NCBI GenBank assembly: GCA_016872835.1
Contig: VGYX01000003.1
Coordinates: forward strand, 1-64,000
DNA length: 64,000 nucleotides
Origin: Planctomycetota bacterium
Lineage (GTDB): Bacteria; Planctomycetota; Phycisphaerae; Phycisphaerales; SM1A02
Direction: 5' to 3'
Below the pieces are notes generated by a model that saw nothing but the letters and a program-made list of their open reading frames with translations, did not search any database and was not told the origin of the DNA. Positions 8,880 to 17,832 of this stretch are shown here, in pieces; the first letter of the stretch is position 1; the number at the start of each line of letters is the position of its first letter. Made by a program: the position numbers and the translations under genes.

Positions 8880-10724
8880 TCACGGACACGCGCCGAAACT
8901 CAGCAGCAGCAGCGACAAGTCGGACGGGCCGACCTCACCATCACCGTCGAAGTCCTCGACACATCCCGGGCAGGATCCGAACGCCAGCAGCAGCAGCGAG
9001 ACATCGCCGCCGCCCACCTCGCCGTCGCCATCCAGATCCTCGGTGCACGCCTGCACGGGCCGCACCGTGAGCGTGTAGTCCGCGCGCGTGTCGGTGGAAA
9101 GGAAAACCTCCAGCAGCACGGTGGTCGAGGTGGACGTGTTCGTGCACAGGAACGATTCGTTGTTCACATCATCCAGCGACTCGGCAAGCAGCGTGCCGCC
9201 ACAGGCGTCCCACACGCGGAAGTCCACGTCGCCGTTGGCGTGCGTGTGGCTGGATTGCACGGACAGCTTGCCACCAATCGGAACCTCGATCGCGTACCAG
9301 TCCGGGCTGAGGCGCTTCACCACAAGTCCACCATGCGAACCCTCGATGATCGGTGCAGCAACGGCGCAGGCGTCGTTGGGCTCGTAGGCATCGTCGCTGC
9401 CGGCAGCGAGCAGAGCGCCGAAGCCACCGCTGTTCACCGCCAGATCCCATCGGCCAAACGCGTCCCAGCCGGTGGTGTTGGCGCAACTGCTGATGCCGCA
9501 GGACAGCACGCCGAACATCTGTCGGGTCGACTGTTCCACCAGCGCACTACCGCTGGAGCCGCCTTCGGTGACACCAAGGTTCCACAGCACGGTGGAGGAG
9601 CTCACGACCGGGTTGCACGCGGTGCCGTTGGCGGTCTTGGTGCCGAAGCTGATCGCCTGCTGGAATGACTGCGGGTGATGGATCGTCACGATCGGCGTGC
9701 CGTTGGCCGGCATGCTGGACTTCCAGCCCATCCAGTGCACACCCGAAGGCAGCGCGCCACGGATCATCAGCAGCGTGGAGTCGCTGGATGCATGCGCGGC
9801 CACCAGGTCGGCACCAAGCGCGGCTTGTCCCACGCTGAGCGTGCTGCCGCAACCCTCTACTCGGAAGAAGAAGCGCACGTTCGCGCTGTTGGCCTCGGTC
9901 TGCGTGCTGATGCAGTGGTACGCGGTGCTGAAGTAGGGCGTCTCGTCGGCGGCGGTGGTGGCGAGCAACTGTCCGGAGCAGGCGCGATTCGCGCCGTTGC
10001 GGGTGTACAGGATTCGCCCCGTCGCGTTGGAGAGATCGGCCCAATTCGTGAAGCAGGTAGGGTCGTTGTGGCAGCCCGTCAGCGACTGCACGGCCTCGTT
10101 GGCGAACACGTCGCGATAGCCGTGCGCGTACTCCACGTCGGTGAAGGGCAGTCGCGACGCGACCTGACCATCCGGCACGAACCATTCGATCTCGGCGATG
10201 GGCCCGGGCGAGAAGACACCCCAGACCTCGCCGTCACCCCGTTCGCCGCGATCCGTGATCGGCCCCACCACGCTGGCGGCGTCGCCGGGTGAACGCATGA
10301 AGAGTTCCTGCCCGTCCTGCAGCGCCACGCCCCGCAGATGCAGACGCGTGTTCATGGAACCGATGGCCTCGACTCGGCAGCGCCAGAGGCGACCTCCCGC
10401 GACATCGACCCACTGGCCGTCATCGAGTGTGAGTGACACGCGCCTCTGAATGCCGAACCGCATCGGCTCGTTGGCCGCGTCGGTCTCGTCCTCGAACATC
10501 AACTCGGCTTCATCGATCGGGCCAAGCAGCGCGGCGGGGGGCTCCAGGAAATCCAGACCCAGGCGCTCGGTGTGACTTTGGACCGCCTGCATCTGGCTCA
10601 AGGGAGCCTTGCGTGCGCCATGGCCCAGTGCGGATCGGGAGGGCGGCGCGCCCAACGACACAGCCGCCGAGCAAAGCAGCACGGCGCCCTGCGCAAGCAG
10701 GTTGTGGAGCGGGCGTACGGACAT
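8880..10724 (-). CDS. Secreted trypsin-like (lysyl-endopeptidase-like) protease with dockerin-like tail
   Basis: 614 residues. An N-terminal signal peptide (MSVRPLHNLLAQGAVLLCSA) leads to a chymotrypsin-fold protease with the histidine in STAYHCIS (about 270), an aspartate before STLLMIRG (about 314) and the serine in EGGSSGSAL (about 390). A pre-peptidase C-terminal-like beta domain follows (EPNDACAVAAP to YTLTVRP). The end holds two EF-hand/dockerin-type loops, DLDGDGEVGGGDVSLLLLAF and DFDGDGEVGPSDLSLLLL, of the kind seen on secreted planctomycete proteins. The start was chosen for the signal peptide and a GGGAG site; upstream in-frame codons look non-coding. It is a paralogue of the gene at 13277-15583. 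Confidence 0.9.
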   Translation of the reverse strand: MSVRPLHNLLAQGAVLLCSAAVSLGAPPSRSALGHGARKAPLSQMQAVQSHTERLGLDFLEPPAALLGPIDEAELMFEDETDAANEPMRFGIQRRVSLTLDDGQWVDVAGGRLWRCRVEAIGSMNTRLHLRGVALQDGQELFMRSPGDAASVVGPITDRGERGDGEVWGVFSPGPIAEIEWFVPDGQVASRLPFTDVEYAHGYRDVFANEAVQSLTGCHNDPTCFTNWADLSNATGRILYTRNGANRACSGQLLATTAADETPYFSTAYHCISTQTEANSANVRFFFRVEGCGSTLSVGQAALGADLVAAHASSDSTLLMIRGALPSGVHWMGWKSSMPANGTPIVTIHHPQSFQQAISFGTKTANGTACNPVVSSSTVLWNLGVTEGGSSGSALVEQSTRQMFGVLSCGISSCANTTGWDAFGRWDLAVNSGGFGALLAAGSDDAYEPNDACAVAAPIIEGSHGGLVVKRLSPDWYAIEVPIGGKLSVQSSHTHANGDVDFRVWDACGGTLLAESLDDVNNESFLCTNTSTSTTVLLEVFLSTDTRADYTLTVRPVQACTEDLDGDGEVGGGDVSLLLLAFGSCPGCVEDFDGDGEVGPSDLSLLLLSFGACP

Positions 10725-10752
10725 CGGATCTCCCTGAATAACCGGCTGTGGA

Positions 10753-10780
10753 ACAGTACAACCCTTGCTGCCGTTTCCAA
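10753..10780 (-). promoter_or_regulatory. Possible sigma-70-like promoter for the protease gene
   Basis: On the minus strand, TTGGAA (10780-10775) and TACTGT (10758-10753) are 16 bases apart, about 30 bases before the protease ATG. The inverted repeat GTTTC-CAAGT-GAAAC at 10773-10787 overlaps the -35 element and could be an operator. This is pattern reading only. Confidence 0.35.
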
Positions 10781-10947
10781 GTGAAACGGAGGGTTTTCGG
10801 TCCTGTGAGACGGGCCGCGTCGGGAAGGTGCGATCCCAGACTCCGAGAACCTTCGGTCGGTGGATTGAAGGAGGGAACGGATGGAATATCTGACCTTGCC
10901 AGAGCGAGGCGGGGTCGGCTTGGGGCGCCATCGTTACCTTCGCTCGC

Positions 10948-12240
10948 ATGGACGCCCAGTCTGCCTCGGCCCCCGCGCAGTCCACCTTCCGCACCGTCTT
11001 CGCTGGGCTGTTCGGCAACTTGCTGGAGTGGTTCGATTACGCGGTGTTCGGGTTTCTGGTGCTGCCGATCGGTGCCGCATTCTTCCCCTCCGACGATCCA
11101 CAGGCGCAGGCCCTGAAGACCTGGGGGCTGTTCGCGGTGGGCTTCTTCGCCCGACCGATCGGCGGAATCATCCTGGGGCGGATGGGAGACACCAAGGGCC
11201 GGCGGTGGCTGCTGACCGTGTCGGTCACGCTGATCGCGGTGAGCACGCTGGTGATCGGCTGCCTGCCCACCCACCAGCAGATCGGCTGGCTGGCTCCTGC
11301 AATCTTGATGCTCTGTCGCCTGACGCAGGGTTTCTCCCTGGGTGGCGAGTTCACGGGAAGCATGGCCTATACCACTGAGCACGCAAAGCCGTTCATGCGC
11401 GGACTCATCTCGAGCAGCACGGCATTGGGGACCAGTCTTGGATTCCTGACGGGTTCCGCCGTCGTCATGGTGCTGGATCAGGTCCTGACGCCGGACCAGA
11501 TCAACCAGTGGGGGTGGCGTGTGCCGTTCCTGCTGAGTGTTGTGCTGGCGATCGTGGGCTGGTGGCTGCGCCGCGGGATTCATGAGAGCGAGGCCGGTGA
11601 GGCCGCCCGGGAGATCTCGAACCGGCCTTGGGTCTTCAAGGCCATCGCGGCCGATTGGAAGCCGTCGCTTCAGCTGTTCGCCATCGTGGCCTTCTCGAAC
11701 GCCCTCTACTACTACGTGTTCAACGCCTCGGTGATCTCGGCAAAGGCCGCCGACCCTTCGAATGCTGCGCGATTTCAGGCCGCCAACACCGTGGCCCTGA
11801 TGTTCGTGGCCGTGGGAAAGGTGCTCGGCGGCTGGATGAGCGACCGCATGGGCCGGCGGGGCAGCGCGATCCTGTTCACCGTTTGGGGCCTGTTCGTGAT
11901 GGTGCCGGGATGGCTCACCATGACCCACATGCCGATCGAGCCGCACGCCTTCCTGGCTTCCCAGCTTCTGATGGGCATTCCGATCGCCATGTCGCTGGGC
12001 ATGCAGGGCGCGATGCTGGTCGAGATGTTCCCCGTGGTCAACCGCGTGGTGAGCATGAGCTTCGCCTACAGCGTGGCGATGGCGCTGTCAGGGGGCATCA
12101 TGCCGGGCCTTGACAAGTGGTTCACCACGGAGTGGAACATGCCCGGACTGACCATGGCGTGGATCGGCGCGCTGGGCGTGCTGGCCTCGATCGTGCTGCT
12201 GTGCATGCGCGACACGACGGGTCGCGACCTGCGGACATGA
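10948..12240 (+). CDS. MFS transporter, metabolite:H+ symporter (MHS) type
   Basis: 430 residues with about 12 membrane helices. GNLLEWFDYAVFGFLVLP at the N terminus and GRMGDTKGRR between helices 2 and 3 are hallmarks of the MHS group that includes ProP, KgtP, ShiA and citrate carriers. Other group motifs are CRLTQGFSLGGEFTGS and the second cytoplasmic loop GGWMSDRMGRRGS. A TACCTT hexamer sits 7 bases before the ATG and there is no good ribosome site, so a leaderless mRNA is likely. The substrate cannot be predicted; an organic acid or compatible solute is the usual choice. Confidence 0.9.
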   Translation: MDAQSASAPAQSTFRTVFAGLFGNLLEWFDYAVFGFLVLPIGAAFFPSDDPQAQALKTWGLFAVGFFARPIGGIILGRMGDTKGRRWLLTVSVTLIAVSTLVIGCLPTHQQIGWLAPAILMLCRLTQGFSLGGEFTGSMAYTTEHAKPFMRGLISSSTALGTSLGFLTGSAVVMVLDQVLTPDQINQWGWRVPFLLSVVLAIVGWWLRRGIHESEAGEAAREISNRPWVFKAIAADWKPSLQLFAIVAFSNALYYYVFNASVISAKAADPSNAARFQAANTVALMFVAVGKVLGGWMSDRMGRRGSAILFTVWGLFVMVPGWLTMTHMPIEPHAFLASQLLMGIPIAMSLGMQGAMLVEMFPVVNRVVSMSFAYSVAMALSGGIMPGLDKWFTTEWNMPGLTMAWIGALGVLASIVLLCMRDTTGRDLRT

Positions 12241-12408
12241 GGGCCGGCGAAGAACGCTGAAAAAACTTTCGAGTGGATTCAAGGTGTATGCGGTCGGAAG
12301 TCGATGACGACCCGCTTGCCTTTCGTTCGGCAAGCCCGTCCACAACTCGCACCTCCGACCAAGCGCCTTCGGATGTCCCGTGGACATGCCGTGGGCCTGG
12401 AGCCCGTC

Positions 12409-13185
12409 ATGTCCGAACAGACAACCGTACCCGTCCGCCGTCGCTGGCTCAGCTCGAGCGGCTTCGGCATGTTGGCCCTTGGCGCCGCGCTCGCGATGGG
12501 CTTCGCCTACGCCGCACAAAGCGTTTCGCGAGCCATGATCGCCATGCGCACCGCCAGCACCATCAAGGTGAAGGGAACCGCCAGCATCGACCTGACCAGC
12601 GATCGCGCCGTCTGGAAGGCGGTGGTCACCGCGCGCGGGGCGACCCTACCCGAGGCGTATGCGCGTCTGAACACCGGCGTGGAGCGTCTGAAGCGCTTCG
12701 TGACCGAGAACGGCTTCACGCCGGAGGAGATCCGCCCCGAGGCCGTGGACACCGGCATGACCCATGCGCGTGACACGAAGGGCAACGAGCTGCCGCGCAT
12801 CGAGAGCTACACCCTGAACCAGTCGGTGGCCGTGCTCAGCGACAAGGTGGACAAGGTGAAGCAGCTCTCCGAGCGCGCCACCGAGCTGATCAAGGAGGGG
12901 GTCGAGGTGCGATCCAACGATCCGGCGTTCCTGATCTCGAACCCCGACAACGCCAAGGCGGATCTGCTGGCCGAGGCCACGCGCAACGCCTTCGAGCGCG
13001 CGAACACGCTGGCCAATGGAAGCGGCTCGCGGGTGGGCGCGCTGCAGAGCGCCTCGCAGGGGGTGATCAAGATCCTGGCGCGCGGCGAGATCGACAACAA
13101 CGAATACGGTCGCGACTACGACACGACGGCCATCCAGAAGACCATGCGTGCCGTGGTCAGCCTGGAGTACGCGATCGACCGTTGA
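12409..13185 (+). CDS. SIMPL-domain (DUF541) exported protein
   Basis: 258 residues from the ATG at 12409, which has GGAG 7 bases upstream; a longer in-frame reading from 12304 adds 35 residues of low-quality sequence. An arginine-rich start is followed by a single hydrophobic segment (GFGMLALGAALAMGFAYAA), then a beta-alpha repeat domain of the SIMPL family: IKVKGTASIDLTSDRAVWKA near residue 50 and a late YDTTAIQKTMRAVVSLEYAI. SIMPL proteins are periplasmic or membrane-anchored and of poorly known function. It stands alone between an MFS gene and a convergent protease gene. Confidence 0.88.
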   Translation: MSEQTTVPVRRRWLSSSGFGMLALGAALAMGFAYAAQSVSRAMIAMRTASTIKVKGTASIDLTSDRAVWKAVVTARGATLPEAYARLNTGVERLKRFVTENGFTPEEIRPEAVDTGMTHARDTKGNELPRIESYTLNQSVAVLSDKVDKVKQLSERATELIKEGVEVRSNDPAFLISNPDNAKADLLAEATRNAFERANTLANGSGSRVGALQSASQGVIKILARGEIDNNEYGRDYDTTAIQKTMRAVVSLEYAIDR

Positions 13186-13276
13186 CCGGGCTCTTCCCGG
13201 GGGTGAAGCGGGTCATCCATGGGCGCGGGGTTCCGTCGACTGTCGGAGGTCGCCGGAGCCCCCGCCTTTCGCCGCT

Positions 13277-15583
13277 TCATGGGCAGGGGCCGAAGTCGAG
13301 CAGCATGAGCGACACGTCGGAGGGGCCGGTGACGCCGTCACCGTCCACGTCACTCCGGCAACCCGAGCAGGAGCCAAAGTCCAGCAGCACGACGGAGACG
13401 TCGGATGGACCCACGGCACCGTCGTCGTCCAGGTCATTCGGGCAGAGATTCACGGCGGTGCAGATTGTGGTGAGCGTGCCCGTGCCGGCTCCGGAGCCCG
13501 GACTGCCGATGCGGATGTAGTAGGTGCCGCCCTCGACGGCCTCCCATTCGACGGTGCTTGTGCCGCCGCTGCAGCCGACGCCCGTGTCGTTGCATGCCAG
13601 CACGGCGGTGCTCGCGCCGGGGCAGGATGCGCCGTCATAGATGGCAATGTTGGTGTCGAAGCCAGCGGTGCCACAGGTGCTGGCCGAGGCCACCCCGCTG
13701 CAGGAAGCCGTGTACTTGAACCACACATCTTTGTTGATCGCGGTGCCGCCGCCATCGTTGCACGAGGCCGGGATCGCGTTGGCCGAGTTGGTGGCGCCGA
13801 ACGTGTTGAAGGAGGACGTCGCGTCACCGATGGCCGTGGCGCCCGAGCACTCGTTGTTTGCGGGGGCGGGCGTGGTCACGCTGAAGTTCAGCGAGTAGGT
13901 GTTGCGCGTGTCGGTGGAGAGAGAGACCTCCAGGATCAGCTGGCTGCTGGAGGTGGTGTTCACATAGTTGAACGCCTCGTTGTTCACGTTGGCGTTGCGA
14001 TCAAGCAGCAGCGTGCCACCGCAGGCGTCGTAGAGCTTGAAGTCCACGTCGCCCTGCGCGTGCGTGTAGGTGCTCGACAGCGTGAGCGTGGCGGTGGGAG
14101 GCACCATGAGGGCATAGAAGTCCTTGTCCACACGCTTCACGATCAGGCCGGTATAGTTGCCGGGCGCCAGCGGTCGTGCCGTGGCGCAGGTGTCGTTGTT
14201 GTCCTGCGCGTCGTCGGTGCCGGCCGCCATGAAGGTGCTGAAGCCTCCCGTGGTGAGCGCCAGGTCCCAGCGGCCGTACCAGGCCGAGCCCAGATTGGTG
14301 CACGTCGCGCTGGTCGATCCGCACGACAGGATGCCATAGAGCTTCTGGTCACTGTTCTTGTAGATGCCGGAGCCGCTGCTTCCGCCCTCGATGGTGCCCT
14401 GCGTCCAGTTGATGCGCGAGGCGCCGGCGACCACCGCGCCGGTGTTGCAACTCGTGGTCGTGCTGCTCTTGGGGCCGAAGTGGATGTCCTGCTCGACACC
14501 GTTGGGATGGCTGATGCCGGTGGAGGCCGTGCTGTTGGCCACATTCACTGTGTCCCAGCCGACCCAGAAGACCGTGCTTGGCAGCGTGTTGCGCAACATG
14601 AGCAGGGTGCAGTCAGCGCCCGCGTAGGTGCCGATGAAATCGGAGCCACCCGACACGGTGGTGCCGGCGCTCACGCTTCCATTGCAGGTGTTCGCGCGGT
14701 TGAAGAACTTCACCACGAGGCTGTTGGCCTCGGCGGTGGTGCTGATGCAGTGGTTGGCCGTGGAGAAGTAGGGCGTCTCGTCGGCGGCGGTGGTGGCCAT
14801 GAGCTGGCCGGTGCACACGTAGCTCGCACCGCCGCTGGTGAACGTCATCTGGCCCACGCCGTTGGAGACGTTCGCCCACTGGCTGTAGCACGAGGGATCG
14901 ATCACGCAGCCGGAGGCCTCCTGATGGATGGCCTGATCGAGCTCTTCCTGCGTGGGGAAGACCTGCTTGTAGCCGTGCGCATACTCAAGGCCCGTGAAGG
15001 GCAGGGCGTTCACCTCGACGCCGTTGGGCACGAACCACTCAAGATGGCTCACCTCGCCCGAGGCGAAGGTGCCCCACAGCTCGCCGTTGTCGAAGGGGCC
15101 GGTGCCCGTGATCGGGCCGACCATGCTGTCCGCGATGCCTGGCGTGTTCAGGTGGATCTCCTGACCTTCGCCGAGATTCAGTCCGGAGAGGTGGAGTCGA
15201 TTGTTCAGGCTTCCGAGGCCACGGACCTCCAGGCGCCACACGCGGCCGCCCTCGACGGGCAGCCAGTCACCGTCGGAGAGACGCACCTGCACCGAGCGCT
15301 GGATCGAGAAGCGAAGCGGGCGACTGTCCTGCTCCAGCTCCTCCTCCATGCGAAGCCCTTCCACATCGACGGGGCCGAGCACCCACTGCGGTGCGGCGAT
15401 CATGCTCAAGCCGGCGCGCTCGGCGTAATTCAGGACGAGCTCCTCCTCCAGCGGGACCGCCACGACCAGCGGGCCGTGACCTTCCGCGGACAGGATGCCA
15501 CCCGGTGGCGCGGCGAAAGCGGGTGCGATCAGCGCGAGCGAGGTGACAAGGGTGGTGCAACCGGATGTGGTCAGTCGGCGCAT
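13277..15583 (-). CDS. Secreted lysyl-endopeptidase-like protease with two C-terminal beta domains and dockerin-like tail
   Basis: 768 residues. Signal peptide (MRRLTTSGCTTLVTSLALIA), then a serine-protease domain with histidine in STANHCIS (about 278), aspartate in ADCTLLMLR (about 324) and serine in EGGSSGSGI (about 402). Two different beta-sandwich pre-peptidase C-terminal-like domains follow, one starting DDAQDNNDTCATA, the other NNECSGATAIGD and ending in YYIRIGSPG. Two calcium-loop repeats (DLDDDGAVGPSD and DVDGDGVTGPSD) end the protein. The ATG at 15583 has AGGAG 6 bases away. It shares its whole layout with the protease at 8880-10724 but has one more C-terminal domain, so one may derive from the other by duplication. 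Confidence 0.91.
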   Translation of the reverse strand: MRRLTTSGCTTLVTSLALIAPAFAAPPGGILSAEGHGPLVVAVPLEEELVLNYAERAGLSMIAAPQWVLGPVDVEGLRMEEELEQDSRPLRFSIQRSVQVRLSDGDWLPVEGGRVWRLEVRGLGSLNNRLHLSGLNLGEGQEIHLNTPGIADSMVGPITGTGPFDNGELWGTFASGEVSHLEWFVPNGVEVNALPFTGLEYAHGYKQVFPTQEELDQAIHQEASGCVIDPSCYSQWANVSNGVGQMTFTSGGASYVCTGQLMATTAADETPYFSTANHCISTTAEANSLVVKFFNRANTCNGSVSAGTTVSGGSDFIGTYAGADCTLLMLRNTLPSTVFWVGWDTVNVANSTASTGISHPNGVEQDIHFGPKSSTTTSCNTGAVVAGASRINWTQGTIEGGSSGSGIYKNSDQKLYGILSCGSTSATCTNLGSAWYGRWDLALTTGGFSTFMAAGTDDAQDNNDTCATARPLAPGNYTGLIVKRVDKDFYALMVPPTATLTLSSTYTHAQGDVDFKLYDACGGTLLLDRNANVNNEAFNYVNTTSSSQLILEVSLSTDTRNTYSLNFSVTTPAPANNECSGATAIGDATSSFNTFGATNSANAIPASCNDGGGTAINKDVWFKYTASCSGVASASTCGTAGFDTNIAIYDGASCPGASTAVLACNDTGVGCSGGTSTVEWEAVEGGTYYIRIGSPGSGAGTGTLTTICTAVNLCPNDLDDDGAVGPSDVSVVLLDFGSCSGCRSDVDGDGVTGPSDVSLMLLDFGPCP

Positions 15584-15743
15584 GCGAGCTCCTGTCTTGG
15601 GTTCGTGGATTCCCCGGTAACGTAAAATAGACGAGTTTTTGAACTGGAAAAGGGCTTTTCCCATGGAATCGGTTGATTCCGGAGCAGGTGGTCGTATGGC
15701 AGGAACACGGCGGCCCGGGACGGTCCATAAGTAGTCTTTGTGA

Positions 15744-16868
15744 ATGGCTAAGGCCTACACCCCCGGTCTGAAGGTTTCCGACCATGCCTTGCACCGGGCG
15801 CGAAGGGTCCTGCCGACGCCCGGCGAGGTGCGGGTGGCGCCTGGGGATCGGGTTCAGGGCTCGACGGTGGTGGCCGAAACTTTCCTGGAAGGCGATGTGA
15901 CCCCCATGAAGGTGGCGAATCTGCTGGCGTGTCAGCCCAAGGACCTGCCAGGGCTCATGCTGAAGAGGGTCGGCGAGGCCGTGGCCAAGGATGAGGTGTT
16001 GGCACGCAGCAAGGGCGTGTTCGGCCTGATGAAGACCGAAGTGAAGGCGAGCGCGGCGGGCACGGTGGAGAGCGTGAGCGACTCAAGTGGTCTGGTGCTG
16101 ATCCGCGGGCCGAGGCAGCCAGTGCAGGTGCTGGCGCACGTACCCGGACGGGTGGTTCAGGTGCTGGCGAGCGAGGGCGCGGTGATCGAGACCGACGCGG
16201 CGCTGGTGCAGGGCATCTTCGGCGTGGGTGGCGAGGTACGCGGGCCCATCGCGCTTGCCTGTCGAGCGCCGGAGGAGGAACTGCACGAGGACCTGATCAA
16301 GCCCGAAATGAAGGGTTGCGTGATCGTGGGTGGTGCGCGCATGACCGCCACGGCGATCGCGCGCGCGAAGGCGGTCGGCGCGGCAGCGGTGGTGAGCGGC
16401 GGCATCGACGACGCGGACCTGCGCGACTTCCTTGGGCATGATCTTGGCGTGGCGATCACCGGCAGCGAGAGGTGTGGCCTCACGCTGATCATCACCGAGG
16501 GATTCGGCGAGATCGCGATGGCACGGCGCACCTTCGCGCTGCTGGCGGGACATCAGGGCCGCGAGGCGTGCGTGAACGGCGCCACGCAGATCCGCGCCGG
16601 CGTGATGCGCCCCGAGATCGTGGTGCCCATCGAGCATGCGCCCGCGAAGGTGGATCGTGGCGGCGCCGTCGACGGCGAACTTTCCATCGGCGCGCCGGTT
16701 CGCATCATCCGTGATCCGCACTTCGGGCTGATCGGCAAGGTCGCAGGGTTACCGGAGCGGCCCGCTCTGCTTGACAGCGGCAGCAAGGCGCGCGTGCTGG
16801 AGGTGTGCTTGGAGCAAGGCGGCACGGTGACGGTGCCTCGTGCCAACGTCGAGCGCATCGAGGGCTGA
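15744..16868 (+). CDS. Sandwich-hybrid/KOW-like protein heading an unknown membrane operon
   Basis: 374 residues, no signal peptide or membrane helix. Residues about 60-165 contain repeated lipoyl/RnfC-like sandwich motifs, including FGLMKTEVKASAAGTVESV (95-111). That segment resembles a biotinyl site, but attachment is not claimed. The middle (about 190-290) looks like a Rossmann-type domain: GCVIVGGARMTATAIARAK, then VVSGGIDD and LTLIITEGFGE. The C terminus (about 315-372) is SH3/KOW-like: VRIIRDPHFGLIGKVAGLP. A TAGTCT hexamer lies 6 bases before the ATG, suggesting a leaderless mRNA. The next gene follows after 19 bases. I do not know its function; it may be the cytoplasmic part of the complex encoded downstream. 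Confidence 0.85.
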   Translation: MAKAYTPGLKVSDHALHRARRVLPTPGEVRVAPGDRVQGSTVVAETFLEGDVTPMKVANLLACQPKDLPGLMLKRVGEAVAKDEVLARSKGVFGLMKTEVKASAAGTVESVSDSSGLVLIRGPRQPVQVLAHVPGRVVQVLASEGAVIETDAALVQGIFGVGGEVRGPIALACRAPEEELHEDLIKPEMKGCVIVGGARMTATAIARAKAVGAAAVVSGGIDDADLRDFLGHDLGVAITGSERCGLTLIITEGFGEIAMARRTFALLAGHQGREACVNGATQIRAGVMRPEIVVPIEHAPAKVDRGGAVDGELSIGAPVRIIRDPHFGLIGKVAGLPERPALLDSGSKARVLEVCLEQGGTVTVPRANVERIEG

Positions 16869-16887
16869 GTCGCGTTACATTTCACGC

Positions 16888-17829
16888 ATGGATCGCGCTC
16901 ACCATCGACTCCGGTCGCCGTGGCCGTGGGCGGCGATCCTGGTCGGATGCGTGATTGGATGGGGGCAAGGGCAGCGAGCACACGCGGATGCGGGTGTCGT
17001 TGCGGGCACGGCCGCCGCTGAATCGATCCTGAATGAGCATCGACTTCCGCTGGCCGCGTGGATCGTGGGAATCGGCGCGGCCACCACGATCTTCGTGTGG
17101 CGCGCGCGCCGCGGAAGGCCGCCGACCATCCGTCGCATCGCGGCGCTTGAGGCGGTTGACGAGGCGATCGGGCGCGCCACCGAGATGGGTCGTCCGGTGC
17201 TGTTCATTCCGGGCATCCAGGACATGGACAACATCCAGACAGTGGCCGGCGTGACCATGCTGGGTCGCGTGGCGAAGACCGCGGCGGAGTACGACGCGGC
17301 GGTCGAGGCGCCGGTGTGTCGCTCGCTGGTGATGGAGGCCGCGCGTGAGGCGGTGCAGGCGAGCTGTCTGGCCGCGGGACGTGCCGACGCGTACCAGCCG
17401 GACCGTATCCACTATGTCACCGACGAGCAGTTCGGCTACGTGGCCTATGTCGGCGGCAAGATGATGCGCGAGAAGCCTGCGGCCTGCTTCTACATGGGGT
17501 GCTTCTTCGCCGAGAGCCTGATCTTCAGCGAGAACGGCAACTCGATCGGGGCGATCCAGATCGCCGGCACCGCCGAAAGCAGTCAGCTGCCATTTTTCGT
17601 GGCGGCCTGCGACTACACGCTGATCGGCGAGGAGTTCTTCGCGGCAAGCGCATACCTGAGCGGCGAGCCTGACCAACTTGGCACGCTGCAGGCGCAGGAT
17701 TCGGGCAAGGTCGCGGTGATGAGTTTCATCGTGATCGGTGCCGTGGTCGCGACGGCGGGCGTGCTGATGCCCTCGGCGGCGTGGCTGGGCGAGCTGGGCG
17801 CGCTGCTGCGCAAGGCGATGGGTGGCTGA
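16888..17829 (+). CDS. Membrane protein of unknown function (DUF6754-like)
   Basis: 313 residues. An N-terminal signal/anchor helix (PWAAILVGCVIGWG), a second helix (LAAWIVGIGAATTIFVW, about 52-70), a soluble core and a C-terminal helix (MSFIVIGAVVATAGVLM). The core holds EAIGRATEMGRPVLFIPG, then VEAPVCRSLVMEAAREAVQ and SIGAIQIAGTAESSQLPFF, reminiscent of the uncharacterised DUF6754 family; this is from memory and unchecked. TACATT is 6 bases before the ATG, so an internal promoter is possible. It is second of five genes and is followed after 3 bases by another membrane protein. Confidence 0.85.
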   Translation: MDRAHHRLRSPWPWAAILVGCVIGWGQGQRAHADAGVVAGTAAAESILNEHRLPLAAWIVGIGAATTIFVWRARRGRPPTIRRIAALEAVDEAIGRATEMGRPVLFIPGIQDMDNIQTVAGVTMLGRVAKTAAEYDAAVEAPVCRSLVMEAAREAVQASCLAAGRADAYQPDRIHYVTDEQFGYVAYVGGKMMREKPAACFYMGCFFAESLIFSENGNSIGAIQIAGTAESSQLPFFVAACDYTLIGEEFFAASAYLSGEPDQLGTLQAQDSGKVAVMSFIVIGAVVATAGVLMPSAAWLGELGALLRKAMGG

Positions 17830-17832
17830 GCG

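Noticed and set aside
12304-12408. Longer start for the SIMPL-domain protein at 12304
   Set aside because: The added 35 residues are low quality, while the ATG at 12409 has a GGAG site and precedes the membrane anchor directly.
13148-15625. An 825-codon plus-strand frame
   Set aside because: It is antisense to the signal-peptide protease at 13277-15583, which has a catalytic triad and domain motifs; the plus frame has none.
15744-16868. Biotin-attachment site (LMKTEVKASAAGTV) in the KOW-like protein
   Set aside because: The motif resembles a biotinyl domain, but the lysine context is only partial and no carboxylase gene is nearby. Kept as a descriptive note, not a function.
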